DNA of 64,000 nt from Streptomyces mirabilis (GCF_039503195.1 NZ_JBCJKP010000001.1:4898001-4962000), one strand, 5' to 3'; numbered from the stretch's first letter, positions 31,163-40,357 are shown. Notes: generated by a model from the sequence alone, not told the origin. Program-made: numbers and translations.

Positions 31163-32059
31163 GCCGGTGAGGCTCCGCCCGCTCCCGCCGCCCTCGCGGC
31201 CAAGGTGCGGACGCTCGCCCCGTCGATGACCCGCTCCATGCAACGGGTCGCCGAAGCCGTCGCCGGCGACCCCGCCGGCTGCGCGGCCCTCACGGTCACC
31301 GGCCTCGCCGAGCTCACCGGCACCAGCGAGGCCACGGTCGTGCGCACCGCCCGCCTCCTGGGCTACCCGGGCTACCGCGACCTGCGCCTCGCGCTCGCCG
31401 GCCTCGCCGCCCAGCAGCAGTCGGGCCGCGCCCCCGCCGTCACCGCGGACATCGCGGTCGACGACCCCATCGCGGACGTCGTCGCGAAACTCGCGTACGA
31501 CGAGCAGCAAACCCTCGCCGACACCGCGGCGGGGCTCGACACGGTCCAGTTGGGCGCGGCCGTCACCGCGCTCGCCGCCGCCCGCCGGATCGACATCTAC
31601 GGCGTCGGCGCGTCCGGCCTCGTCGCCCAGGACCTGGCCCAGAAGCTGCTGCGCATCGGACTCATAGCCCACCCGCACAGCGATCCGCACCTCGCCGTCA
31701 CCAACGCGGTGCAGCTGCGGGCCAAGGACGTGGCGATCGCGATCACCCACTCCGGCTCGACGGGCGACGTCATCGAGCCGCTGCGGGTCGCCTTCGAACG
31801 CGGGGCGACGACGGTCGCGATCACCGGCCGCCCGGACGGGCCCGTCACGCAGTACGCCGATCACATACTCACCACGTCCACGGCCCGCGAGAGCGAGCTG
31901 CGTCCCGCGGCGATGTCGTCGCGCACCAGCCAGTTGCTGGTGGTGGACTGTCTGTTCGTGGGGGTCGCCCAGCGGACGTACGAGACGGCGGCGCCGGCGC
32001 TGTCCGCGTCGTACGAGGCGCTGGCGCACCGCCACAGTCCTCGGGGCCGTATGCGCTAG
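31136..32059 (+). CDS. MurR/RpiR family transcriptional regulator
   Basis: This 307-residue regulator has an N-terminal HTH_6 domain (about 20-95: MTRSMQRVAEAVAG, LTVTGLAELTGTSEATVVRTARLLGYPGYRDLRLAL). A C-terminal SIS sugar-phosphate-binding domain follows (about 130-280: RRIDIYGVGASGLVAQDLAQKL, AIAITHSGSTGDVIEPL). It precedes murQ and a PTS gene, so the inducer is likely MurNAc-6-phosphate or GlcNAc-6-phosphate. The GTG at 31136 is in frame and fits the leaderless promoter; the longer frame from 31070 would run through the promoter. Confidence 0.88.
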   Translation: MTHNVKEIFAGEAPPAPAALAAKVRTLAPSMTRSMQRVAEAVAGDPAGCAALTVTGLAELTGTSEATVVRTARLLGYPGYRDLRLALAGLAAQQQSGRAPAVTADIAVDDPIADVVAKLAYDEQQTLADTAAGLDTVQLGAAVTALAAARRIDIYGVGASGLVAQDLAQKLLRIGLIAHPHSDPHLAVTNAVQLRAKDVAIAITHSGSTGDVIEPLRVAFERGATTVAITGRPDGPVTQYADHILTTSTARESELRPAAMSSRTSQLLVVDCLFVGVAQRTYETAAPALSASYEALAHRHSPRGRMR

Positions 32060-32079
32060 CGCTCCGCGGGAAGCCGTGG

Positions 32080-32108
32080 CTGGATGTAGGAGCCGAGACT
32101 GGATGTAG
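32080..32108. repeat. Direct repeat in the rpiR-murQ gap
   Basis: CTGGATGTAG occurs at 32080-32089 and 32099-32108, a 19-bp period (about two helical turns). It could be a regulator site upstream of murQ or a remnant duplication. Confidence 0.35.
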
Positions 32109-32115
32109 TCGTCAC

Positions 32116-32170
32116 GCTGCGGGCCCGTTGTGGCTGGTCGCGCAGTTCCCCGCGCCCCTGAGGGGCGCGC
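32116..32170 (+). repeat. Intergenic repeat, copy
   Basis: CTGCGGGCCCGTTGTGGCTG and GTCGCGCAGTTCCCCGCGCC, then CCTGAGGGGCGCG. It lies between the RpiR regulator and murQ, ending 35 bp before the murQ start. Confidence 0.65.
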
Positions 32171-32204
32171 CTTCACCACCCAGCACTGGAAAGAGCCGTT
32201 CGTC

Positions 32205-33155
32205 ATGACCTCCTCCACCGCCGACGCCTCCTCCAACCACCGTTCCCTGCGGGACGAGTTGGAGACGTTGACCACTGAGGCGTTCCGTCCCGAGCTGTCC
32301 GAGATCGACCGGCTGTCGACGCTGGAGATCGCGAAGATCATGAACGCCGAGGACGCGACCGTGCCGACGGCCGTCGCGACCCAGCTACCCCGTATCGCCG
32401 CCGCGATCGACGCCGTGGCCGAGCGCATGTCCCGTGGCGGTCGGCTGATCTACGCGGGCGCGGGCACCGCGGGACGCCTCGGCGTGCTGGACGCCTCCGA
32501 GTGTCCGCCCACCTTCAACACCGACCCGTCCGAGGTCGTGGGCCTGATCGCGGGCGGCCCGAGCGCCATGGTCACCTCGGTCGAGGGCGCCGAGGACTCC
32601 AAGGAGCTGGCCGAGGCCGACCTGAAGGAGCTCTCCCTGACCCCCGACGACACGGTGGTCGGCGTCTCCGCCTCCGGCCGCACCCCGTACGCCGTCGGCG
32701 CGGTCGAACACGCCCGCGCGCGCGGCGCGTTGACGATCGGCCTGTCCTGCAACGCGCACAGCGCGCTGGCCGCCGCGGCCGAGCACGGCATCGAGATCGT
32801 CGTCGGGCCCGAGCTGCTGACCGGCTCGACCCGCCTCAAGGCGGGCACGGCCCAGAAACTCGTCCTGAACATGCTCTCGACGATCACGATGATCCGTCTC
32901 GGCAAGACGTACGGGAACCTGATGGTCGACGTCCGCGCCTCGAACGAGAAGCTGCGGGCCCGCTCCCGCCGTATCGTCGCCCTCGCGACCGGCGCCTCGG
33001 ACGAGGAGATCGAACAGGCCCTCGCGGCCACCGACGGCGAGGTGAAGAACGCCATCCTCACCATCCTCGGCGGCGTGGACGGGCCCACGGCGGCCCGCCT
33101 TCTGGAGGAGAGCGACGGCCATCTGCGCGCGGCGCTCGCCGCATCGACGGGCTGA
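32205..33155 (+). CDS. murQ: N-acetylmuramic acid 6-phosphate etherase
   Basis: MurQ cleaves the lactyl ether of MurNAc-6-phosphate to GlcNAc-6-phosphate and D-lactate in cell-wall recycling. The 316-residue protein has the SIS-fold motifs GGRLIYAGAGTAGRLGVLDASECPPTF, VVGVSASGRTPYAVGAVEHA and LTGSTRLKAGTAQKLVLNMLST, with the catalytic Glu region at DASE. Length is typical. The ATG at 32205 has GGAAAGAG about 9-10 nt upstream. It lies between its likely regulator (RpiR) and an EIIBC permease 16 nt downstream, and its product is a substrate for NagA at 52643-53788. Confidence 0.93.
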   Translation: MTSSTADASSNHRSLRDELETLTTEAFRPELSEIDRLSTLEIAKIMNAEDATVPTAVATQLPRIAAAIDAVAERMSRGGRLIYAGAGTAGRLGVLDASECPPTFNTDPSEVVGLIAGGPSAMVTSVEGAEDSKELAEADLKELSLTPDDTVVGVSASGRTPYAVGAVEHARARGALTIGLSCNAHSALAAAAEHGIEIVVGPELLTGSTRLKAGTAQKLVLNMLSTITMIRLGKTYGNLMVDVRASNEKLRARSRRIVALATGASDEEIEQALAATDGEVKNAILTILGGVDGPTAARLLEESDGHLRAALAASTG

Positions 33156-33171
33156 CCAGCACCCTCGTGGA

Positions 33172-34656
33172 GTGCGCACAACGAACGACCTCACCCCCCA
33201 TGCCGCCACCGCCGCCGCGATCCTCCCCCTGGTCGGCGGCGTCGCGAACGTCACCTCCGTCGCCCACTGCATGACCCGCCTGCGCCTGGGCCTGCGGGAC
33301 CGGACCCTCGTACGCGAGGACGCTCTCAGGTCCCTGCCCGCCGTACTGGGCGTGGTCACGGACGACGACAGCTACCAGATCGTCCTGGGGCCGGGCACGG
33401 TCGCACGGGTGACCCCCGAGTTCGAGGCGCTCGTCGCCGGCACGGCCGGTGCGCCGGACACCGGCACGGCCGACGCGCTGGCCGCACGCGGCGCCGAGTG
33501 GAAGGCGGCCCGGCAACAGCGCAACGCGACCCCTCTCAAACTCCTCCTGCGCCGGATCGCGAACATCTTCGTCCCCCTGATCCCCGCCCTGATCGGCTGC
33601 GGCGTCATCGCGGGCCTGGGCGGCCTGCTGGTCAATCTGGGGTGGCTCCCCTCCCTCACCCCCGCCCTCGCGGCGATCGCCTCCGGCTTCATGGCCCTGA
33701 TCGCGGTGTTCGTCGGCCACAACACGGCGAAGGAGTTCGGCGGCACCCCGGTCCTGGGCGGCGCGGTGGCGGCGATCGTCGTGTACGCGGGGGTCGCGAA
33801 GGTGACGGCCTTCGGCATGACCCTGGCGCCGGGGCAGGGCGGGGTACTCGGCGCACTGGCCGCCGCGCTCCTGGGAACGTACGTGGAGAAGTGGTGCCGC
33901 CGCCGGGTTCCCGAAGCCCTCGACGTCCTCGTCACCCCCACCCTCACCGTCCTGATCACCGGCCTGGTGACGCTCTACGTCCTGATGTACACGGCAGGCG
34001 AGCTGTCGACGGCCATCGGGACGGGCGCGAACTGGCTCCTCGACCACACGGGCGTCTTCGCGGGCCTGGTCCTGGGCGGCCTCTTCCTCCCCCTGGTGAT
34101 GCTGGGCCTGCACCAGGCCCTGATCCCGCTGCACACCACCCTCATCCAGCAGCAGGGCTACACGGTCCTGCTCCCCGTCCTCGCGATGGCGGGCGCCGGG
34201 CAGGTCGGCGCGGCGCTCGCGGTCTACGTCCGCCTCCACCACGACCAGTCCCTCCGTACGACGATCAGGTCGGCGCTCCCCGCGGGCCTCCTGGGCGTCG
34301 GCGAACCCCTGATCTACGGCGTCTCGCTCCCCCTCGGCCGCCCCTTCGTCACCGCCTGCGCGGGCGGGGCGGCGGGCGGCGCCTTCGTCGGCTTCTTCTC
34401 GATGCTCGGCGACAAGATCGGCTCCACGGCGATCGGCCCCTCGGGCTGGGCGCTGTTCCCCCTGCTCAAGGGCACGGGCGGACTGGCCCTGACGGCGTCG
34501 ATCTACGCGGGCGGGCTGCTGACGGGGTACGTGGTGGGGTTCGCGGCGACGTACTTCTTCGGCCTCGGGAGGACGGTCAGGGGCGCTGTCAGTGGTGTGT
34601 GCGATTCTTCGAAGGAGGGGCAGGACACCGACCCGGGAGGGAATCCACCACCGTGA
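33172..34656 (+). CDS. PTS EIIBC permease, probably MurNAc/GlcNAc type
   Basis: A 494-residue phosphotransferase-system permease. The EIIB domain is first, with the phosphorylated Cys33 in SVAHCMTRLRLGLRD. EIIC follows from about residue 120, with roughly 10 helices and the conserved GVGEPLIYGVSLPLGRPF loop. There is no EIIA domain, so it must borrow one (for example a Crr-like protein encoded elsewhere). Gene context with murQ and RpiR points to MurNAc uptake (MurP-like); substrate is inferred. The GTG start is 16 nt after murQ; the stop overlaps the next gene (GTGA). Confidence 0.85.
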   Translation: MRTTNDLTPHAATAAAILPLVGGVANVTSVAHCMTRLRLGLRDRTLVREDALRSLPAVLGVVTDDDSYQIVLGPGTVARVTPEFEALVAGTAGAPDTGTADALAARGAEWKAARQQRNATPLKLLLRRIANIFVPLIPALIGCGVIAGLGGLLVNLGWLPSLTPALAAIASGFMALIAVFVGHNTAKEFGGTPVLGGAVAAIVVYAGVAKVTAFGMTLAPGQGGVLGALAAALLGTYVEKWCRRRVPEALDVLVTPTLTVLITGLVTLYVLMYTAGELSTAIGTGANWLLDHTGVFAGLVLGGLFLPLVMLGLHQALIPLHTTLIQQQGYTVLLPVLAMAGAGQVGAALAVYVRLHHDQSLRTTIRSALPAGLLGVGEPLIYGVSLPLGRPFVTACAGGAAGGAFVGFFSMLGDKIGSTAIGPSGWALFPLLKGTGGLALTASIYAGGLLTGYVVGFAATYFFGLGRTVRGAVSGVCDSSKEGQDTDPGGNPPP

Positions 34657-35240
34657 ACCACGCACAGCTGACCGCCCTCGGCCGCGCCCTGCGCGTGCTC
34701 GGCGAGCACGGCGACGCGCTGAGCGCCGACACGCCCGACGCGAAGCTGCACGAGGTGAAGGCCGACCTGAAGCGGGCGCTGGACCTGCTGGAGGAGACGG
34801 TGACGACGGCGGTGCCCACGACGCGCTGCGCCGAGCACCCCAATGGCCCGGTGGACGAGGGCGCGGTCGACCTCTGCCTGCTCTGCGAGACACGGCGGCG
34901 CACCGCACGCCGCACCGAGGTCAACGACGCCTTCCCGCAGGGCCGCCCCAGCGGCGCCGACGACGCACCCGAGCGCACGATGTCCCGGTACGGCGTGCGG
35001 GCCGACCGCCCCCAGCCCCAACAGCGCTGGCTGCCGGAGGTGTGGACCGGCCAGGCGTGGCAGTTGTGCGGCACCCCGCGCCGCGACCGCGTCGAGGCGG
35101 AGCGGTATCTCGCCGCGGAGCGCCGCACCCCGCGCCCCGGCATGGCCTACCGCCTGGTCCACGAGTTCACGGACTACGAGGTGCTGCGCATCTGGGGCAC
35201 ACCGGTGAAGGTGGACATCGAGCCGATGGGCAACCTGTAG
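34653..35240 (+). CDS. Hypothetical protein with zinc-ribbon-like Cys motif
   Basis: This 195-residue protein has an N-terminal helical part (NHAQLTALGRALRVLGEHG, KADLKRALDLLEETV). A Cys/His cluster follows (RCAEHPNGPVDEGAVDLCLLCETRRR), then a C-terminal part rich in W/Y (WLPEVWTGQAWQLCGTPRR, RLVHEFTDYEVLRIWGTPV). It starts at GTG 34653, overlapping the PTS stop by 4 nt, with GGGAGG upstream. I do not recognise the family. Co-translation with the PTS gene may be incidental. Confidence 0.6.
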   Translation: MNHAQLTALGRALRVLGEHGDALSADTPDAKLHEVKADLKRALDLLEETVTTAVPTTRCAEHPNGPVDEGAVDLCLLCETRRRTARRTEVNDAFPQGRPSGADDAPERTMSRYGVRADRPQPQQRWLPEVWTGQAWQLCGTPRRDRVEAERYLAAERRTPRPGMAYRLVHEFTDYEVLRIWGTPVKVDIEPMGNL

Positions 35241-35244
35241 CCGG

Positions 35245-36603
35245 TCACCTGCGGGCTCCCGCGCTCGGGACGGCAGAGGCGAGATGCCCGGTGAACCACT
35301 CCGTGGCCAGCTCGGTGACCGATTCCAGGGTGCCGGGTTCCTCGAAGAGATGAGTGGCACCGGGGACGACGGCCAGCCGATGCTCACAGCTCAGGCGCGC
35401 CGCGGCCTGCCGGTTGAGGTCCAGTACGACGTGGTCACGGCCCCCGACGACGAGCAGCGTCGGAGCCTTCACCTCCGGCAGCCTGGCGCCGGCCAGATCC
35501 GGCCTGCCCCCGCGGGAGACGACTGCCGCGACGTCCGCCGCCGGCTCCGCCGCGGCCCACAGCGCGGCGGCGGCGCCCGTGCTGGCACCGAAGTAACCGA
35601 AGGCCATGCCCTCGGTGCCGGGCTGCTCACGCAGCCATTCGGTCGCCTGGATCAGGCGGCGGGCGAGCAGCGCCGTGTCGAACACGTTGTCCCGGTTCAC
35701 CGCCTCGGCCTCGGTGAGCAGATCGAACAGAAGGGTGCCGAGACCGGCGCGGTTCAGCCCGGTGGCGACGAAGCGGTTGCGTGGACTCTTCCTGCTGCTG
35801 CCGCTGCCGTGGGCGAAGAGGACGACCCCGGGGGCGCCGCGGGGTACCGTCAGCCGCCCGTCGAGCGCGGCGCCCGTGGCCGGAATCCGGACCTCCCGGT
35901 CGTAGGGCGGGGGAGCGTCCTCCGGGGAGGCACCGCCCGCGGCCTGCGGTGCGTCGGACCTGGCGTGCACCGCGCGGTTGTGCTCCAGACAGGCGATGAC
36001 CTCCTCGTCGCTCGTCTGCCCGAAGTCCGTGTAGAACTGGCCGATCGCGTAGAACAGCCGGGGGGTGTGCAGACAGACGCCTTCGTCCGCCGCGCCTCCG
36101 AGGCGGGCCGACCAGTCGTGCGGCGCCACGGGAACCGCCAGCACGATCCGCGACGCGCCGCGGGCGCGCGCGATCCGGCAGGCCGCGAGCGCCGTGGAGC
36201 CGGTCGCCAGCCCGTCGTCCACCACCAGGACCGTCCGGCCCTCGTACCGGGCCGGCTGCCGCTCGCCCCGGTACTGGCGGGCCCGCTGCTGCAGGACACC
36301 GCGCTCGTGTTCCTCCACCGCCGCCAGGGCACGCTCCGTCACCCCCGTCCCCCGCAGCACCTCTTCGTTGATGACACGGACGCCTTCCTCGCCGATGGCG
36401 CCCATGGCCAGCTCCGGCTGGAAGGGCACCCCCAGCTTGCGCACGAGGCAGACGTCGAGCGGAGCGCCGAGAGCCTCGGCGACCTGCGCGGCGACCGGAA
36501 CGCCGCCGCGGGGAAGTCCCACGACCACGAGGTCCTGGCCCTTGAGGTGGTGCAGCCGGGCGGCGAGCTGCCGGCCCGCGTCGATTCGATCAGCGAAGTA
36601 CAT
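35245..36603 (-). CDS. Phosphoribosyltransferase / alpha-beta hydrolase fusion
   Basis: A 452-residue fusion. Residues 1-215 form a type I phosphoribosyltransferase domain, with the PRPP loop VLVVDDGLATGSTALAA and an N-terminal GLPRGGVPVAAQVAEALG. Residues 225-440 form a dienelactone-hydrolase-like fold: VVLFAHGSGSSRKSPRN oxyanion region, nucleophile loop FGYFGASTGAAAALW, then VGGRDHVVLDLN and GATHLFEEP carrying the acid and His. Substrates are unknown. The ATG at 36603 follows GGGAGGCGACC; the longer frame lacks domain content. Such fusions occur in other actinobacteria (memory). Confidence 0.8.
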   Translation of the reverse strand: MYFADRIDAGRQLAARLHHLKGQDLVVVGLPRGGVPVAAQVAEALGAPLDVCLVRKLGVPFQPELAMGAIGEEGVRVINEEVLRGTGVTERALAAVEEHERGVLQQRARQYRGERQPARYEGRTVLVVDDGLATGSTALAACRIARARGASRIVLAVPVAPHDWSARLGGAADEGVCLHTPRLFYAIGQFYTDFGQTSDEEVIACLEHNRAVHARSDAPQAAGGASPEDAPPPYDREVRIPATGAALDGRLTVPRGAPGVVLFAHGSGSSRKSPRNRFVATGLNRAGLGTLLFDLLTEAEAVNRDNVFDTALLARRLIQATEWLREQPGTEGMAFGYFGASTGAAAALWAAAEPAADVAAVVSRGGRPDLAGARLPEVKAPTLLVVGGRDHVVLDLNRQAAARLSCEHRLAVVPGATHLFEEPGTLESVTELATEWFTGHLASAVPSAGARR

Positions 36604-36716
36604 GGTCGCCTCCCGGGGTGAGGTGAGCTCCTCGGGTCCCGAGTGAAGTCCGGTCCGCACTGCAGGGCGGAAAATCAATTCCGGGCGGAAGAGTCTGTTC
36701 CCTTCGGACAAGTCCA

Positions 36717-37857
36717 TTATGGAGCGCCGCCACTCGCGGCTCCCAGGGCCGGCCGGACGGTGAGGGCGCCGTCCGGGTCGAGGTCGACCCGTGAGCCATA
36801 GGCCCGGCTGATCCGGCTCAGAACGTCCCGCACCCACCGCGAGTCGTCGACCGTCGCACGCTCCAGCCGCATCCGCCGGGACCGCATCGGGACGACGCGC
36901 ACGTGGTCGAACCTGCCGTCCTCCGGGTCCACGGTGACGAAGTACAGCAAACGGAGATCGTCCCGGTACTCCTCGTAGCCGCCGATGCCCTCGTAGTCGT
37001 TGATCAGGTCACCGCAGCCGTGGGTGATGAGCTTTCCCCGGTACGACTCCAACGGCCGCGGATGGTGCGAGGAGTGCCCGTGCACGACGTCGGCGCCGCC
37101 GTCGACGAGCGCATGGCCGAAAGCGGACCTGGTCACGCGGGACGAGGTAGCCCCAGTTGGAACCCCAGTGGACCGAGACGACCACGATGTCGCCCGGCCG
37201 CTTGGCCGGACGCAGCCGGGTCGCGATCCCGGCCGCGGCGGCGTCCGACGGCTCGGCGACGAAGTCGACCCCGCTGCGCTGCGCCGTGGCGGCCCACCCA
37301 CCGGGTATGCCACTGGAGGCCACCCCCACGGAGAAGACCAGGACGCGCCGGCCGCCAGTGACGGGGACGATCGCGGGACGCCGGGCCTCGTCGGCGTCCC
37401 GCCCCGCTCCCGGCGCGCGAAGACCCGCGTCCGCCAGGGCGTCGAGGGTCTCCTCCAGCCCGCGGCGGCCGTAGTCCAGCACATGGTTGTTGGCCAGGGC
37501 ACAGGCGTGCGGACCGGCGGCGGCGAGGGCGGGCAGGTTGGCCGGGTGCATCCGGTAGTGGACCTCTTTGCCGGGCGCGGCCTCGTCGTTGCGCGTGACG
37601 GCGGTCTCCAGGTTGAGGATCCTGGCGTCGGGGGCCACCGCGGCGAGCACGTCCAGCGCGTCGCCCCAGGGCCAGGTGAAGCCGGCCGCGCGGGGAATCA
37701 CGCCGTTCACCGCCTCGGCCAGCTCCACATAGGCGCGGGCGTCCTTGATGTACGACTCCCGCAGCTTCGGATCGCCGGGGTGCGGAAGGATCTGGTCGAC
37801 TCCCCGGCCGAGCATCACATCACCGGCCAGGAACAGTGTGACGAGGCCACCACCCAT
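36717..37857 (-). pseudogene. CapA-family (poly-gamma-glutamate synthesis-like) phosphoesterase, frameshifted
   Basis: The first part reads LFLAGDVMLGRGVDQILPHPG and continues through NLETAVTRND, ALANNHVLDYGRRGLEETL and VVVSVHWGSNWGYLVPRDQVR, all CapA signatures. The conserved continuation FGHALVDGGADVVHGHSSHHP is in the next frame. The break is at the AAA run 37120-37122, consistent with one extra base. It could be a real mutation or a sequencing error; without the shift the protein would be ~380 residues. The ATG at 37857 is supported by TAGCCT 6 nt upstream, a leaderless promoter. Confidence 0.75.
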
Positions 37858-37863
37858 GCCTCC

Positions 37864-37869
37864 AGGCTA
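37864..37869 (-). promoter_or_regulatory. -10 box TAGCCT, leaderless promoter of the CapA-like gene
   Basis: TAGCCT is 6 nt before the ATG at 37857. It also contains the old stop codon (TAG) of the degraded upstream gene. Confidence 0.5.
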
Positions 37870-38246
37870 GGCCCTGCAGCCGGACACCGTAGCGATCCAC
37901 TTGACGAAGTCGGCCGGTCGTTGTCCGCGCCGTGGCCGAGTCGTACGAGGTGTCGACGTCGTCGCCGAGGTTCTTCACGCGGTCGGCGAGGTTGCTCGCG
38001 ACGGTGAGCGCGGTGTCGCTGTCCTTGGTACCGAGGCGGATCCACCAGTGCTTCGACCGGTTCTCGTTGCCCCTGTCCACGAGGTGGTGCATCGGGTTCA
38101 TCAGATGGAGCTTCGCGGGGACGTCACCGTCGAGACGCGCACTGGCACCCTCTTCGTGGCGCAGGCTGTACAGGGTGAAGTGCCGGTCGGCGGTGGTTCC
38201 CGTACCGAACTCGTTGTTCTCACCGGCGGACAGGTCGAAGGCGTGG
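37867..38246 (-). pseudogene. C-terminal remnant of a secreted esterase (tannase/feruloyl-esterase-like), twice frameshifted
   Basis: Reading on the minus strand from about 38246: AFDLSAGENNEFGT, RHFTLYSLRHEEGAS, then MNPMHHLVDRGNENRSKHWW, IRLGTKDSDTALTVASNLA and LGDDVDTSYDS in one frame. GHGADNDRP follows in a second frame and DFVKWIATVSGCRA plus stop in a third. The text resembles the C terminus of alpha/beta-hydrolase tannase-type enzymes, where the HG in DxGHGA is catalytic. The N-terminal two thirds are missing at the junction near 38246. Family assignment is moderate. Confidence 0.6.
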
Positions 38247-38802
38247 GCACGGCATCCGCTACCTGGACGGCGCGATCCTCACCCCGCCCCAGGTCGTCGG
38301 CACGGCGGCCACCGCCGTCCTCTACAGCGGGGCGCACGAGGTGCACGAGGCCGTACGGGACACGATGGCCGCCGTGGGCGGCACCGGTACGTATCTCGGT
38401 GCCGATCCCGGCCGGGCGGCGGCATACGAGGTGGCGCTCCTCGGCCTGTTCACCATGTCGGTGTACGGCGTCGCGCACTCCTTCGCGCTCGCCTCGGCCG
38501 AGGGCATCGCACCCGACGACCTCGCCCCGTTCGCCATCGGGATCAGCGGTCTGCTGTCCGAGATGATCCCGCGATTCGCCGGTCAGCTCCGCACCGGCGA
38601 CTACCCCGGTGAGCGCTCCACGATCGCCTCCGCGGCGACGACGATCGCCCACCTGATCGACGCGGCCATCGCCCACGGCCTGGAGGTGGGCGCGCTGACC
38701 GCGGCGAAGGGCGCCGCCGACCGAGCCGTCGCCGCCGGCCACGGACCGGACGGACTCCCACGCCTGGCCACGGTCCTGCGCAGCGGGAAGCCGGCGGGTT
38801 GA
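38245..38802 (+). pseudogene. Imine-reductase-like NADPH oxidoreductase, N-terminal half missing
   Basis: The readable part, GHGIRYLDGAILTPPQVVG, VLYSGAHEVHEAVRDTMAAVGG, YEVALLGLFTMSVYGVAHSF and the helical C-terminal domain, matches the second half of imine reductases (6-phosphogluconate-dehydrogenase-like). The NADPH-binding Rossmann half with GxGxxG is absent; the frame starts at the junction with the opposite-facing esterase remnant. GTG at 38341 could start a shorter product, but it would lack the cofactor site. Confidence 0.65.
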
Positions 38803-38815
38803 CGTGCCCGAGCCC

Positions 38816-40357
38816 TCAGCCCAGCAACGGCAGCGCCCCGAAGTCGTGGTGCTCCCAGAGGCGGCGCGAGGTCTCGTGCGGGTACGGGGCGACCGCGGAG
38901 TCCGTGTCGAAGACCTGGGTCGGCCGCCGCGCGGTGTCGTACGCGGGCCAGCCCGGGTCTCCGGTCGTGGCGAACGCCGTCCAGGCCGTGCGAAAGCGGG
39001 ACGACAGGGCCTCGGCCTCCGGGGACGACCCGACCCCGGCGAACAGCATCAGGCCGAGGTCGGCGGCGAAGGTTCCGAACAGCAGCGGTACGTCGAGGCC
39101 GTGACAGGCGCCCAGCGCGCCTCCGTAGGCGGGCGCGGGCCAGGCCAGCTCGTAGACGTGCGCGCGGCCACCGCCCGCGATCTGCGCCTCGGCCAGGCGC
39201 AACGAGGGCATACGGAACACCGCGTCGGAGTGCACCCACTCGTAGAGCTCCTCGGGAGAGGCGTCGGGGAACGCGGCGCGGTAGGCCCGCTCGCCGTCAG
39301 CCCCGGAGCCCGACCCCGGTCCCGGTCCGAAGGTGCGCAGTGCCGCCGTCGCCTGCTCGTCCGTGACCGTCCCGAGTTGGCCGCCCAGCGCGGCGAACAG
39401 CCGGTACTCGTCCCGTGTGTGCCCGACGACCAGTTCCACGTCCCGTGCCGAGCCGGCCGCCAGCGCCTGCCAGGGGGCGGTCGGCAGCACCTCTCCGTCG
39501 ACGACGGGCGAGAAGGCGGTCAGCGTGTGGGCGACCATGCCCCATCGGTCCTCGAACTCCCGCATCCTGGGCCCCAACGCCTCGCCCACGGCGGTCAGTC
39601 GGCGGGGATCCACCGAGGACAGGTCGGCGGCCGTCGGGCGCAGGCCCGCCTCGGCGGCGAGGGTGGCGGCGATGTCGCGGGCGAGGTCGTCGGAGAAGAA
39701 GGGGCCGGGCACGCTCTGCGCGATCGCCCGACCGAACAGCCCGGCCGCGCCGGGCATGGCCAGCAGCGAGGCGACGGACCCGGCGCCCGCGGACTCGCCG
39801 AAGACGGTGACCCGGCCGGGGTCGCCGCCGAAGGCCGCGATGTTCTCCCGCACCCATTCCAGGGCCGCGACCTGGTCGAGCAGCCCCCGGTTGGCGGGGG
39901 CTCCGTCGATCCGGGCGAAACCCTCCACGCCGAGGCGGTAGTTGAGGGTGACGACGACCAGGTCCCCGTCGCGGGCGATGCGGCGGGCGTCGTATCCGGG
40001 GCTGCCGGAGTGGCCGAGCTTGTAGGCGCCGCCGTAGATCCAGACCATCACCGGACGGCGGGCGGCCGGGTCCGGGTCGGGCGTCCAGACGTTCACGGTC
40101 AGCCAGTCGTCGCCCATGGGGGCGTCGATCACCCCGGTACGGCCCTGGAATCCCGACTCCTGCGGGGGCGGCGGCCCGAAGGCGAGCGCGTCGCGGGTGC
40201 CGTCCCAGGCGGCCACCGGACGCGGGGCGGCGAACCGCGCTTCCCCCACCGGCGGTTCGGCGAACGGAATGCCCCGGAAGACCATCAGCCCGTCCTCCCG
40301 GCGACCACGCACCGCACCGGCGTGGGTGCGCACCACGCTCGCTCCTGCTGACGTCAC
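38816..40357 (-). CDS. Type-B carboxylesterase
   Basis: A 513-residue alpha/beta hydrolase. The nucleophile elbow is GESAGAGSV, preceded by the oxyanion-hole stretch VMVWIYGGAYKLG. The N-terminal family motif is FRGIPFAEPPVGEARFAAP, and LNYRLGVEGF and NRGLLDQVAALEWVREN are characteristic. The late DEYRLFAA and ACHGLDVPLLFG supply the acid and His. There is no signal peptide, so it should be cytosolic. GTG at 40357 follows GGGAGCCGTC. Substrates (p-nitrobenzyl-type esters) are not predictable. Confidence 0.88.
   Translation of the reverse strand: MTSAGASVVRTHAGAVRGRREDGLMVFRGIPFAEPPVGEARFAAPRPVAAWDGTRDALAFGPPPPQESGFQGRTGVIDAPMGDDWLTVNVWTPDPDPAARRPVMVWIYGGAYKLGHSGSPGYDARRIARDGDLVVVTLNYRLGVEGFARIDGAPANRGLLDQVAALEWVRENIAAFGGDPGRVTVFGESAGAGSVASLLAMPGAAGLFGRAIAQSVPGPFFSDDLARDIAATLAAEAGLRPTAADLSSVDPRRLTAVGEALGPRMREFEDRWGMVAHTLTAFSPVVDGEVLPTAPWQALAAGSARDVELVVGHTRDEYRLFAALGGQLGTVTDEQATAALRTFGPGPGSGSGADGERAYRAAFPDASPEELYEWVHSDAVFRMPSLRLAEAQIAGGGRAHVYELAWPAPAYGGALGACHGLDVPLLFGTFAADLGLMLFAGVGSSPEAEALSSRFRTAWTAFATTGDPGWPAYDTARRPTQVFDTDSAVAPYPHETSRRLWEHHDFGALPLLG

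Noticed and set aside
38101..38742. 213-codon minus-strand ORF over the imine-reductase remnant
   Set aside because: It is antisense to sequence with clear imine-reductase text and has shadow composition.
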